DNA from: Ulvibacter antarcticus
GTDB lineage: Bacteria > Bacteroidota > Bacteroidia > Flavobacteriales > Flavobacteriaceae
Direction: 5' to 3'
Assembly (NCBI RefSeq): GCF_003688405.1
Contig: NZ_REFC01000011.1
Coordinates: 930,001-994,000, forward strand
Length of the DNA: 64,000 nucleotides
The position numbers and the translations under genes are program-made. The notes beneath the pieces were generated by a model. It was not told the DNA's origin. It did not search any database and was given only the letters and a program-made list of their open reading frames with translations. Shown here in pieces: positions 17,631 through 25,877 of this stretch (the first letter of the stretch is position 1; every line of letters begins with the position of its first letter).

Positions 17631-19163
17631 TTAGTGCTTAAAATGACGTGTTCCGGTAAATACCATTGCCATTTTATGCTCATTACAGTAATTGATACTC
17701 AATTCATCTTTTATAGAACCTCCAGGTTGTATCACCGCTGTGATTCCTGCGTTGTCTGCTATCTCCACGCAGTCCGGAAACGGGAAGAACGCATCACTCG
17801 CCATTACCGACCCTTTTAGATCAAATTTAAAGTCAGTTGCTTTGTCGATTGCATGTCTTAATGCATCTACCCTAGACGTCTGTCCGGCACCGCTGGCACA
17901 AAGTTGTTTGCCTTTTGCTAAAACAATCGTATTCGACTTGGTGTGTTTGCAAATTTTCGAAGCGAATATCAAGTCTTCTAACTCACTTGCCGTTGGTTTA
18001 TTGTTGGTGGCAGCAGTTAAATTTTCTGCGCTATCAGTAATTCCATCCTTATCTTGAACAAGCGCACCATTTAAACAGGTTCTAACTGTGGTTTTCGGTA
18101 ATGCAACTTCTTTCTGAACTAATATTCTTCGATGCTTTTTCCCTTTTAAAATCTCAAGTGCTTTTTCTGAATAAGACGGTGCGATAACCACCTCGCAAAA
18201 AAGCTGGTGAATTTCTTCTGAAGTAGCCTCATCAATTTCAACATTAGAAATTAAAATTCCACCGAAAGCCGAAACCGGGTCACCCGCGAGGGCATCTAGA
18301 TAAGCTTGTTTTACAGTGTCTCTTTGTGCAAGGCCACAAGCATTGTTATGTTTCAGAATAGCAAAGGTAGGCGCTTCACCTTGAAATTCAGACATTAGAT
18401 TCACAGCCGCATCTACATCCAAAAGATTGTTATAACTCAATTCTTTTCCGTGTAAGGTATCGAACATGGCGTCAAAGTTTCCGAAGAAAAACCCTTTCTG
18501 ATGCGGATTTTCACCATAACGAAGCACTTTTCCGTTGGTTTCGCTAATCTTCAATGCTGCAATACTGTGATCGCTGTTAAAATAGTTGAAAATTGCAGTG
18601 TCATAATTGGAAGAGATGTTAAACGATTTGGCAGCAAAATTACGTCTGCTTTCCAAGCTTATATTTCCATTGTCCTCGGAAAGGATTTCCAATAATTCGT
18701 TGTAATCTTCCATAGAAGAAACACAAAGGGTATCTTTAAAATTCTTTGCTGCAGCACGTATCAATGAAATACCACCAATATCAATTTTTTCAATAATATC
18801 TTGTTCCGAAGCACCAGAAGCAACCGTTTTTTCGAAGGGATATAAGTCTACAATCACCAAATCCAATTGCGGAATGTTAAATTGTCCCATTTCACGAACA
18901 TCACTATCGTTATCCTGACGGTTTAAAATTCCACCAAAAACCTTGGGATGTAAAGTTTTTACACGACCTCCTAAAATTGAAGGATAATCAGTCACATCTT
19001 CAACAGCAATAACATCAATACCCAATTCATTGATAAATTTTTGGGTACCTCCTGTAGAGTAAATTATTACACCTTGTTCGTTAAGTTTCTTTACAATAGG
19101 GGCAAGTCCTTCCTTGTGAAAGACTGAGATTAATGCACTTCCTATTTTTTTTGTGTTGCTCAT
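17631..19163 (-). CDS. purH: Bifunctional AICAR formyltransferase/IMP cyclohydrolase
   Basis: The 510-residue enzyme catalyses the last two steps of de novo IMP synthesis. The N-terminal MGS-like IMP cyclohydrolase domain (about 1-145) has YSTGGTQKFI and GGRVKTLHPKVFGGIL. The AICAR formyltransferase domain (about 150-510) has RYGENPHQKG, LKHNNACGLA and SDAFFPFPD. Being upstream of mreB in the same direction is a familiar flavobacterial order. Confidence 0.97.
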   Translation of the reverse strand: MSNTKKIGSALISVFHKEGLAPIVKKLNEQGVIIYSTGGTQKFINELGIDVIAVEDVTDYPSILGGRVKTLHPKVFGGILNRQDNDSDVREMGQFNIPQLDLVIVDLYPFEKTVASGASEQDIIEKIDIGGISLIRAAAKNFKDTLCVSSMEDYNELLEILSEDNGNISLESRRNFAAKSFNISSNYDTAIFNYFNSDHSIAALKISETNGKVLRYGENPHQKGFFFGNFDAMFDTLHGKELSYNNLLDVDAAVNLMSEFQGEAPTFAILKHNNACGLAQRDTVKQAYLDALAGDPVSAFGGILISNVEIDEATSEEIHQLFCEVVIAPSYSEKALEILKGKKHRRILVQKEVALPKTTVRTCLNGALVQDKDGITDSAENLTAATNNKPTASELEDLIFASKICKHTKSNTIVLAKGKQLCASGAGQTSRVDALRHAIDKATDFKFDLKGSVMASDAFFPFPDCVEIADNAGITAVIQPGGSIKDELSINYCNEHKMAMVFTGTRHFKH

Positions 19164-19181
19164 GGAATAGAATTTTTATCA

Positions 19182-19196
19182 CCTGCCCTTGGCAGG
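19182..19196 (-). other. Small perfect hairpin in the purH leader
   Basis: CCTGCC, a three-base loop and GGCAGG lie 18 bases upstream of the purH start codon, so the structure would be in the 5' leader. It could influence translation, or be one of the short GC palindromes common between genes in this phylum. No purine riboswitch features were seen. Confidence 0.3.
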
Positions 19197-19384
19197 AAGC
19201 TGCAAAAGTACATAATTACACAAGAAATTTGTAACATTAGTTATTAGAAAACGTCATATTAATCATTCCATTTAATTGACTTTAATCGCTGATGATTTGA
19301 ATCGGTGATTACGAGTTTAAAATGATAAAGGAAATAGCCGTATTTTTATAGAAGAATACCAGAATTGTAAACCCGAACCAACCA

Positions 19385-20641
19385 ATGTTAATTTATTTAC
19401 GCGTCTTAAAAGAGAGTTTTAATTTTGCAATAAATGCACTTAAAAACAATAAGTTGCGTACTTTTTTGTCATTATTAGGGGTAACTATTGGTATTTTTTC
19501 CATCATTGCGGTTTTAGCGGCAGTTGATTCATTAAAAAAGGAGATTGAAGGGAGTATTAGTTCCTTAGACAATTCTACTATTTACTTAGGACGTTTTTCA
19601 TTTGGTCCAACAGAAGTTCCACGCTGGAAGGCAGAGCAATTTCCGGATGTTACTTACGAAGAATACCAATATCTCAAACGAACAGTTCCGGATCTTTTTG
19701 CAGCCTCCTTTACTTTAAATGTTCCGGTGGCCACCATGAAATATGAGGATAAAACTGTGAGTAATGTGGAGATTGGAGCTATTACGAACGAGTATTATGA
19801 TATTGAAGCATTAAAAATAGAACATGGACGTTTCTTTAATGAAGCAGAATCTGCCAGTGGGGTTGAGGTTGCTGTAATTGGTGACGAGATTGCAAATATT
19901 TTATTCGGTTCTCCCGAAGCTGCAATCGGACAAAAAGCGCGTTTGTATGGTCGTAATTTTATTATTATCGGTGTGCTTGAAAAAGAAGGTGCCGGATTGT
20001 TTGGAAACTCCAGAGATACTGCAGCTTATCTACCCGTAAATTCAATTCGAAAGATCTTCGGAAATAACAACCGTGCCTTGTTTCCATTTATCATTATTAA
20101 ACCTGAAAAGGGAGCGGACCAGGCAGAATTTGTTGCTATTTTAGGTCAAAAGCTTCGTGCCTTAAGAGGCTTGAAGCCAGATGAGATTGATAACTTTTTT
20201 GTAAACGAGTTAAAAGGATTTACCGATTTAATCGATAATATCACAACAAATCTCAATATTATGGGATTAATTATTAGTGGATTTTCACTCTTGGTGGGTG
20301 GTTTTGGGATTGCTAATATTATGTTTGTGAGTGTGAAGGAACGCACCAATTTAATCGGAATTCAAAAGTCACTTGGAGCAAAAAATAAATTTATCATGTT
20401 TCAGTTCTTGTTTGAAGCGATGATCCTTGCTGTAATAGGTGGGTTAATAGGATTACTTCTGGTTTTTATCGTGTCTGTAATTGCATCCTCGTTTGCAGGG
20501 GATTTCGAATTTGTCCTTTCACCATTAAATTTATTAATAGGAACTGCTGTTTCGGCGGTAATTGGATTAGTATCTGGAATACTTCCGGCTATTTCGGCAT
20601 CTCGTTTAGATCCTGTAGAAGCAATTAGAACCGGGATGTAG
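19385..20641 (+). CDS. FtsX/MacB-family ABC transporter permease
   Basis: The 418-residue protein has an N-terminal helix (about 20-45, with LSLLGVTIGIFSIIAV) and an extracytoplasmic MacB_PCD domain (about 50-260). Three C-terminal helices of the FtsX domain follow, including GFGIANIMFVSVKERT, and the protein ends SASRLDPVEAIR. It would pair with a separate ATPase for mechanotransmission or export of lipids, peptides or antibiotics. No ATPase gene is adjacent. It is divergent from purH. Confidence 0.9.
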   Translation: MLIYLRVLKESFNFAINALKNNKLRTFLSLLGVTIGIFSIIAVLAAVDSLKKEIEGSISSLDNSTIYLGRFSFGPTEVPRWKAEQFPDVTYEEYQYLKRTVPDLFAASFTLNVPVATMKYEDKTVSNVEIGAITNEYYDIEALKIEHGRFFNEAESASGVEVAVIGDEIANILFGSPEAAIGQKARLYGRNFIIIGVLEKEGAGLFGNSRDTAAYLPVNSIRKIFGNNNRALFPFIIIKPEKGADQAEFVAILGQKLRALRGLKPDEIDNFFVNELKGFTDLIDNITTNLNIMGLIISGFSLLVGGFGIANIMFVSVKERTNLIGIQKSLGAKNKFIMFQFLFEAMILAVIGGLIGLLLVFIVSVIASSFAGDFEFVLSPLNLLIGTAVSAVIGLVSGILPAISASRLDPVEAIRTGM

Positions 20642-20771
20642 ACTTTAATTTTAAACCTTTCAGAAAAAATGAAAATCATATTCGCAGCGATGCTATTCAA
20701 TATGGCAAAAGTGGAAACGGCTATGTTTTTCGCTATGTTTGAAAGCCGAAATCAGATTAAATAAAGCATAG

Positions 20772-22229
20772 TTGAATAAGGAAGAAAATGAACGCGCTAA
20801 TTGGGCCATTTGTCCCGAATGTAAGGGTCGCGGTAAGAAAAGCCAAAGGATTCGTAAAAAAGCAAAGTTTCAATACAAAAGGGCACTCGATCAATTTGAA
20901 AAATCAGAAGGTAAAGGGAAGGCTCCTGTCCGTCCTAAAGGTCACTTGTATTCATGCTTGAACTGTGACGGATCAGGGTTGCTTCGGTCCAATCTCCAAC
21001 CAATAACAGATAAAGTAAACTTTCCACACATTGCTATCATTGGCGGAGGCATAAGCGGTGTTGCTTTGGCAGTGGCATGTTGGCATCGGGGTATTCCATT
21101 TACCATTTATGAGCGAGATAGTAGCTTCGATGCCCGGTCTCAGGGTTACGGACTCACGTTGCAGCAAGCTAGTAAAGCGATCGAGGGATTGGGACTTTTT
21201 ACATTAAATGAAGGGGTGATTTCTACGAGACATCTGGTTCATACCACAGACGGTAAAGTAATAGGTGAGTGGGGGATGAGAAAGTGGTTACAGTCTAGTA
21301 CAAAAACGTCTCCAAAACGCACCAATATGCATATCGCACGACAGTCTTTACGATTTAAGCTACTGGAGCAACTCAGAGGAAAAAGTATTGTGCAGTGGGA
21401 CCACCAGTTGGTGGCTATAAAGGAAAGTAAAAATTCGGGTGTCAAGCTTAGTTTTCAAGTTGATGGAAAAGTGAAGACGGCTAAGGCTGATCTTGTGGTC
21501 GGTGCCGACGGTATACGCAGTTCGGTGCGTCGCTTGCTAATAGGAGAGGATGTTACTCCGTTAAGGTACTTAGGTTGTATGGTGATATTGGGCATCTGTC
21601 CTTTAGAGCTTATTGAATCTCTTAACAGTTCTTTGTTAGATTCGGCTACGGTCTTTCAGACTGCCAATGGGAATGAGCGAATTTATATGATGCCTTATAC
21701 TTCAGATTCAGTCATGTGGCAACTTAGCTTTCCTATTTCAGAAAAAGAGGCTAAAGTTATAAGTGCTAAAGGAGCCAAAGAACTCAAAAAAGAAGCCTGT
21801 CGTAGAACGCAATGGCACGATCCTATTCCTCAGATTCTTGCTGCTACCAAGGAAGCTCAGATTTCTGGCTATCCGGTATATGATCGGGAATTGCTCACAT
21901 CCGGATTGTTAGATACATGCGGTAAAGTAACGCTTATCGGAGATGCGGCTCACCCAATGAGTCCTTTTAAAGGGCAAGGGGCAAATCAAGCGCTCCTAGA
22001 TGCGTTGGCATTAGCGAGGAAGGTCTTTTTAAAATGCGGTCCCTTTTCTGAATGGAGAGAAGTTGGAATAAGGCAAAGTGTATTAACTGAGTTTGAATCG
22101 AAAATGTTAGCTCGCACTGCGTCTAAAGTGAAAGATTCGGCTGAAGCTGCAAGATTACTACATTCTGAAATTGTACTACATGAAGGTAATGAACCGAGAG
22201 GACGGTGTTTAAAGAAAAGAGATGCTTAA
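20772..22229 (+). CDS. Flavin-dependent (class A) monooxygenase with N-terminal DnaJ-like zinc motif
   Basis: The 485-residue protein has two unlike parts. Residues 1-75 hold CPECKGRG (~14) and CLNCDGSG (~63), two CxxCxGxG motifs like the DnaJ zinc-binding domain, separated by a basic helical segment. Residues 85-470 are a PHBH-fold FAD monooxygenase, with the dinucleotide motif IIGGGISGVALAVACW, then DLVVGADGIRSS and GDAAHPMSPFKGQGANQAL. It should hydroxylate an aromatic or polycyclic substrate using NAD(P)H and O2; the substrate is unknown. The start is a TTG placed directly after an in-frame stop; no ATG lies ahead of the zinc motif in frame. Confidence 0.85.
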   Translation: MNKEENERANWAICPECKGRGKKSQRIRKKAKFQYKRALDQFEKSEGKGKAPVRPKGHLYSCLNCDGSGLLRSNLQPITDKVNFPHIAIIGGGISGVALAVACWHRGIPFTIYERDSSFDARSQGYGLTLQQASKAIEGLGLFTLNEGVISTRHLVHTTDGKVIGEWGMRKWLQSSTKTSPKRTNMHIARQSLRFKLLEQLRGKSIVQWDHQLVAIKESKNSGVKLSFQVDGKVKTAKADLVVGADGIRSSVRRLLIGEDVTPLRYLGCMVILGICPLELIESLNSSLLDSATVFQTANGNERIYMMPYTSDSVMWQLSFPISEKEAKVISAKGAKELKKEACRRTQWHDPIPQILAATKEAQISGYPVYDRELLTSGLLDTCGKVTLIGDAAHPMSPFKGQGANQALLDALALARKVFLKCGPFSEWREVGIRQSVLTEFESKMLARTASKVKDSAEAARLLHSEIVLHEGNEPRGRCLKKRDA

Positions 22230-22351
22230 TAACCACATACAAATATTCGCAGTTTCTGATTAGAAAAAGCTTTAGTAAGATGTCATAAGTGTCCTATCCT
22301 AATGATAGAATAAATTATAAATAAGGGAAAAACTATGCCTATCAGTGAGAT

Positions 22352-22807
22352 TTACAAAATTTTAGCAACCTGCTCATTGACCCACTCTAAGAAACGCTCG
22401 TCTTCCGGAGCGAATGGATTTTCGGTATGTGAATCAATATCGATTTGCCCAATATTTTTACCATCCTTAAATAGTGGAATCACAATTTCCGCCTTTACAT
22501 ACATGCTACAAGCGATGTAATTGTTTTGTGCCTTGACATCGGCGACGATAAAATTCTCATTCGATTCTGCTACTTGTCCGCAAATACCTTTTCCGAAGGG
22601 AATAACAGTATGATCTGTAGGTTCGCCAGCGAAAGCCTTTAAGTGTAATGTTCGGGCTGCTTCGTTAGCAAAGTAAAATCCTACCCAGTCGTAATATCCA
22701 ATAGTGGATTGCAGCAGCTCACAAATTTCGGTCATACGCTGTGATGACGTTTCATTGTTATTTGCTAAAATGGTTGTTACTTTATGGCGTAGTGCGTCGA
22801 ATGGCAT
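22352..22807 (-). CDS. GAF-domain protein, probable free methionine-(R)-sulfoxide reductase
   Basis: The 151-residue single GAF domain contains WVGFYF, GKGICGQVA and IDIDSHTENPF, and two Cys at positions matching catalytic cysteines of fRMsr (GICG and IACS). Enzymes of this family reduce free Met-(R)-sulfoxide in the cytoplasm with thioredoxin. One of the three Cys of the E. coli enzyme is not obvious, so a pure GAF sensor role is the alternative. An upstream extension of 28 codons is hydrophobic and unlikely; the ATG giving MPFDALRHKV is chosen. It is divergent from xrtF. Confidence 0.8.
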   Translation of the reverse strand: MPFDALRHKVTTILANNNETSSQRMTEICELLQSTIGYYDWVGFYFANEAARTLHLKAFAGEPTDHTVIPFGKGICGQVAESNENFIVADVKAQNNYIACSMYVKAEIVIPLFKDGKNIGQIDIDSHTENPFAPEDERFLEWVNEQVAKIL

Positions 22808-22895
22808 TTTTCGTTGTTTTATGTAAAAGTATTTGAAAAGCGTTATAAACACCAAAATCAAATGCTGTATTTTTGTTAAAAATTGAAACATTTAA

Positions 22896-23450
22896 TTGAA
22901 GGATCTTCTTGTAAAATATAAAAGTGTTATCCGATTTGTATTGCTTTTTATGGGTACTTACCTCATACTTAGTTTTACTTATTCTATGTATTTGAAGCTT
23001 TCTGAAGGAGGTTCGTATCATCCCGATTTGGTTACACATTTAGTCGCGAAACAAAGCACAACTATCATTTCCGGATTTGGTTACAATGCCGATATAGTTG
23101 CTCATGAAACAAAGCCACAGATGGTGTTGTACATGAATAACGAATATCTGGCGAGCATTATTGAAGGGTGTAATTCACTGAGTATTATCATACTTTTTAT
23201 AGCATTTATTGTAGCATTTGCACAGAATTTCAAGAAAACGGCTCTTTATATTCTCGCAGGATCTGTCTTAATCTATGGGGTGAATATCATTCGAATTGTC
23301 ATTCTTGCTATTCTCTTATTTCATTATCCTGAACAAGAAAAGTTATTACATGGTGTCGTCTTTCCCGCGATTATCTACGGAATGGTCTTTTTGTTATGGA
23401 TGCTTTGGGTAAAAAAGTTGGTTCCAAATCAAACAGCTGCCGATGTCTAA
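22896..23450 (+). CDS. xrtF: Exosortase family protein XrtF
   Basis: The 184-residue polytopic membrane protease-transpeptidase belongs to the exosortase family. The catalytic triad is visible: Cys in EGCNSLSI (~91), Arg in NIIRIVIL (~132) and His in LLHGVVFP (~152). Exosortases cut C-terminal sorting signals and attach or release the protein at the envelope. Flavobacterial XrtF pairs with the small protein encoded next. The start is TTG; the next gene overlaps its end by 8 bases. Confidence 0.9.
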   Translation: MKDLLVKYKSVIRFVLLFMGTYLILSFTYSMYLKLSEGGSYHPDLVTHLVAKQSTTIISGFGYNADIVAHETKPQMVLYMNNEYLASIIEGCNSLSIIILFIAFIVAFAQNFKKTALYILAGSVLIYGVNIIRIVILAILLFHYPEQEKLLHGVVFPAIIYGMVFLLWMLWVKKLVPNQTAADV

Positions 23451-23868
23451 GTTATTAAAAATAGCGGCTGTTTTAGTATTATTGTTCCTTCTGATGGGTA
23501 TTCGTGGCTATGAAGATCAATTGTTCTATGATCCTTTGTTGACCTTTTTTAAATCCATTCAGGAGAAACCGATACTGCCGGAAATGGATCTGGTAATGCT
23601 ATTTCTTAATGTAAGCCTTCGATTTGCAATGAATACGATTATTTCATTGGCGATTCTTTGGATTATTTTTCAGAATAAAGACATCGTTAGGCTTTCAGTT
23701 ATTTTATATCTCGTTTTGATAATAGTGTTACTACCTGTATTCTTTGTGCTTGTAAATGCTTCGGAAGGAGGACAACACATGACGCTGTTCTACGTAAGAC
23801 GATTTTTAATTCAGCCAATCTTTTTGCTGATATTAATTCCAGCGTTTTATTTTCAGAAGAAAAAGTAA
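23443..23868 (+). CDS. Exosortase F system-associated membrane protein
   Basis: The 141-residue protein has about four membrane helices and polar segments with YEDQLFYDPLL near residue 22. Its size, hydropathy and eight-base overlap with xrtF match the XrtF-associated family, which occurs only next to this exosortase. Function is unknown; it may assist substrate delivery or stabilise XrtF. Confidence 0.85.
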   Translation: MSKLLKIAAVLVLLFLLMGIRGYEDQLFYDPLLTFFKSIQEKPILPEMDLVMLFLNVSLRFAMNTIISLAILWIIFQNKDIVRLSVILYLVLIIVLLPVFFVLVNASEGGQHMTLFYVRRFLIQPIFLLILIPAFYFQKKK

Positions 23869-23881
23869 CAACAAATTTTAA

Positions 23882-23889
23882 TATCTTTG
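23882..23889 (+). promoter_or_regulatory. Candidate -7 promoter box for the DUF3347 lipoprotein
   Basis: TATCTTTG is a full match to TAnnTTTG and lies 21 bases before the ATG. No convincing TTTG is seen 19-20 bases upstream, so this is only a partial promoter call. Confidence 0.4.
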
Positions 23890-23910
23890 CACTTCAGAAA
23901 AAAGAAAACT

Positions 23911-24456
23911 ATGAAACTATTTAAGCTACTTACTATCGCCTTTGTGTTAACTGCTTTTGTTGCCTGTAATGAAGATAAAAAGAAGTCGGAACCTGAAGTA
24001 GTCACTGTTGAAGCCACTCCCCAAAAGACAGTTTACAGTCCTGCAAAAACTGAAGCAGAATTTAAGGATCCAAAGTTGGCAGATATGTTTGATTCATATA
24101 TCAATTTAAAAACGGCACTTGTAAATACCAATAATGTGATCACATCGGGGGCTTCATTAGCTCTTATTAAAAAGATGAAAGATTTAGAAGCTGATAATGC
24201 TACTGTTATTGCTTTGGAAACCATTGCGAAGTCCAACGATATTGAAGAACAACGTAAGGAGTTTGTGGTGGTGACGACGACTGTTGAAAGTATGATAAAG
24301 AATCAGATAGCTTCGGGTACGATCTACAAGCAATTTTGTCCGATGGCTTTTGGAAACAAAGGAGCCTATTGGTTAAGCAATAGCAAGGATATTAAAAACC
24401 CTTATTTTGGTGACAAAATGCTAAAATGTGGGCGTATTACTGAAGAGCTTAAGTAA
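23911..24456 (+). CDS. DUF3347 lipoprotein
   Basis: The 181-residue protein has a lipoprotein signal (FVACNEDKK). The DUF3347 domain starts near residue 50 (FDSYINLKTALV) and ends with the block CPMAFGNKGAYWLS...NPYFGDKMLKCG. The Cys-Pro-Met and Met-Leu-Lys-Cys pairs suggest soft-metal binding. The same C-terminal block recurs in two other proteins in this window, one of them a CusB-type adaptor. This copy stands at the left border of the copper cluster, behind the exosortase genes, and has its own -7 box. A role in periplasmic copper binding is inference. Confidence 0.85.
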   Translation: MKLFKLLTIAFVLTAFVACNEDKKKSEPEVVTVEATPQKTVYSPAKTEAEFKDPKLADMFDSYINLKTALVNTNNVITSGASLALIKKMKDLEADNATVIALETIAKSNDIEEQRKEFVVVTTTVESMIKNQIASGTIYKQFCPMAFGNKGAYWLSNSKDIKNPYFGDKMLKCGRITEELK

Positions 24457-24510
24457 ATTTTATAATAATCTTAAGTTAAAGGCGTAATTTTTATCTTATT
24501 TTTACATTAA

Positions 24511-24921
24511 ATGAAAAAAGTAATCTCCATATTTCTATCTGTCTTGCTTTTAGTGAGTAGTAGTGGTATTGCCTATGCGCAACATTTTTGTGGTGATTAT
24601 GAAATGCTTTCAGAAGTAACACTTGGGGAGAAACATCTCTCCTGTGGTATGACTATGACGAAAACACCATGTGCAAATGGTGAACAAATAGAAGACCCCA
24701 ATTGTTGTGACAATCAATTCACGCAAATAGATACCGACGATAATTTTGCGAAAGCAAATTTTGATATTCAATTTAATCAGCATTTTGTTGCTGCATTGGT
24801 TTCCGTTTTTGTTCTATATGAAACTCTTGAACAAGAAGTTGAAAAAGATACTTACTTTGAGTATCAACCCCCTCCACTCGTCAAAGACATAGCTGTGCTT
24901 TACGAGACTTTCCTTATTTGA
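24511..24921 (+). CDS. HYC_CC_PP family exported protein
   Basis: The 136-residue protein has a signal peptide ending in AYAQ followed at once by HFCGDY. Further cysteines occur in LSCGM and CANG, then CC at about residue 70, and a PPPL motif near the C-terminus. This His-x-Cys...CC...PP layout defines a Bacteroidota family often found beside metal genes. A hydrophobic segment at about 92-105 could be a membrane helix. It is the first gene of the copper cluster; a metal-binding role is inferred from cysteines and context. Confidence 0.8.
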   Translation: MKKVISIFLSVLLLVSSSGIAYAQHFCGDYEMLSEVTLGEKHLSCGMTMTKTPCANGEQIEDPNCCDNQFTQIDTDDNFAKANFDIQFNQHFVAALVSVFVLYETLEQEVEKDTYFEYQPPPLVKDIAVLYETFLI

Positions 24922-24934
24922 TTTTATTACAATA

Positions 24935-24980
24935 ACATCCAATCTGGATGTGCGCCTGCGTTTCTAAATTTTTGGAAACG
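24935..24980. other. Two successive short hairpins
   Basis: ACATCCA / TGGATGT with a three-base loop (24935-24951) is followed by CGTTTC / GAAACG around an AT-rich loop (24959-24980). They lie after the HYC_CC_PP gene and before the decayed HMA gene. There is no clean T-run, so they may be weak termination, an operator, or an RNA leader structure. Confidence 0.35.
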
Positions 24981-25011
24981 TATTCACGGACTATGTACTA
25001 AAATTAATAAA

Positions 25012-25230
25012 ATGACACATACTTATAGAATTGAGGATACATCCCATCACGGGTGTAGACCTTATATTAAAAAATCACTTGCTGTTGTTCAAACTCAGCG
25101 GCACCATGAAGATTCCATTTTCGGAATTATAACATCTTTTTTTATTAAAATCTTTACGAAGGAAGTGAACAAAAATGTTGGCAAAACTGATTGTTATAGT
25201 TCAAATCTTCATGATAAGAATCTTAAATAA
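25012..25230 (+). pseudogene. Decayed heavy-metal-associated (HMA) domain gene
   Basis: The first 16 codons align without gaps to the start of the P-type ATPase at 30008: MTHTYRIEDTSHHGCR against [16 protein letters not shown]. The first Cys of the CxxC metal site has become His. Similarity continues weakly through KKSL and then stops; the rest of the 72-residue frame looks unlike an HMA fold. The likely explanation is an old copy of a CopZ-like or CopA N-terminal HMA gene that has lost its metal site and downstream frame. A short functional His/Cys peptide cannot be excluded. Confidence 0.55.
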
Positions 25231-25238
25231 CCTTAATA

Positions 25239-25808
25239 ATGGAAAAGATATATTACATAAAGAACATGGTTTGCGACCGCTGTATTTTGGTTGTTAAAGA
25301 TGCGATGGAGGATGAATCATTAAAAGTAGAGAGTATAAAATTAGGAGAGGTTGTAATAGATTCAGAAGATCATGATGATGTTACAAACACCCTTGAAAGG
25401 ATATTCGTTAATAGTGCATTTTCGCTGTTAACTAGCTCAGATTTGCAGCTAGTTGAAAATGTAAAAACTACTTTGATAAGACTGTTTGACGACCTCCCCC
25501 TTAATTTAAATGAAAATATTTCAAGTCTATTGGCAAGAGAACTGAATCAGGACTACTCGAAAATGAGCAAGATTTTTTCTACTAGGGAAAAAATCACAAT
25601 CGAAAAATATTTTATAAAACTAAGAATAGAAAAGGTTAAGGAGCTTATTCAAAATGATGAGTTAAATTTTACAGAAATAAGTCAGCTATTGGATTATAGT
25701 AATGTAAATCACCTAAGCACCCAGTTTAAAAATAGTACTGGGAAGAATTTAACGCTATATAAGGTTAATAATAAAAATTTTAGAAACTCTTTAGACCGAA
25801 TTTTATAG
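25239..25808 (+). CDS. HMA-AraC fusion transcriptional regulator
   Basis: The 189-residue protein has an N-terminal HMA-like domain (residues 1-65) with the metal motif MVCDRC, the CxxC of copper chaperones. After a linker comes an AraC-type DNA-binding domain (about 100-185), with helices including IEKYFIKLRIEKVKELI and the second helix-turn-helix FTEISQLLDYSNVNHLSTQF. The family is known in Bacteroidota, generally annotated only as AraC. Direct metal sensing followed by control of the genes downstream is inferred from domain content and position. A perfect inverted repeat lies just after its stop codon. Confidence 0.8.
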   Translation: MEKIYYIKNMVCDRCILVVKDAMEDESLKVESIKLGEVVIDSEDHDDVTNTLERIFVNSAFSLLTSSDLQLVENVKTTLIRLFDDLPLNLNENISSLLARELNQDYSKMSKIFSTREKITIEKYFIKLRIEKVKELIQNDELNFTEISQLLDYSNVNHLSTQFKNSTGKNLTLYKVNNKNFRNSLDRIL

Positions 25809-25813
25809 ATAAT

Positions 25814-25843
25814 AACCAAAATCTTAAATATGAGATTTTGGTT
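25814..25843. promoter_or_regulatory. Perfect 11-bp inverted repeat upstream of the multicopper oxidase gene
   Basis: AACCAAAATCT and AGATTTTGGTT are separated by eight bases, centred 49 bases before the oxidase ATG and just after the regulator stop. No T-run follows, which argues against a simple terminator. It is a reasonable operator candidate for the HMA-AraC regulator or another metal regulator. Confidence 0.45.
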
Positions 25844-25877
25844 TGAGGTATAATTTTACAGAAAATTAAAATGTATC

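Noticed and set aside
19182-19196. Purine riboswitch upstream of purH
   Set aside because: Only a six-base-pair hairpin is present; no three-way junction sequence of the purine aptamer is seen.
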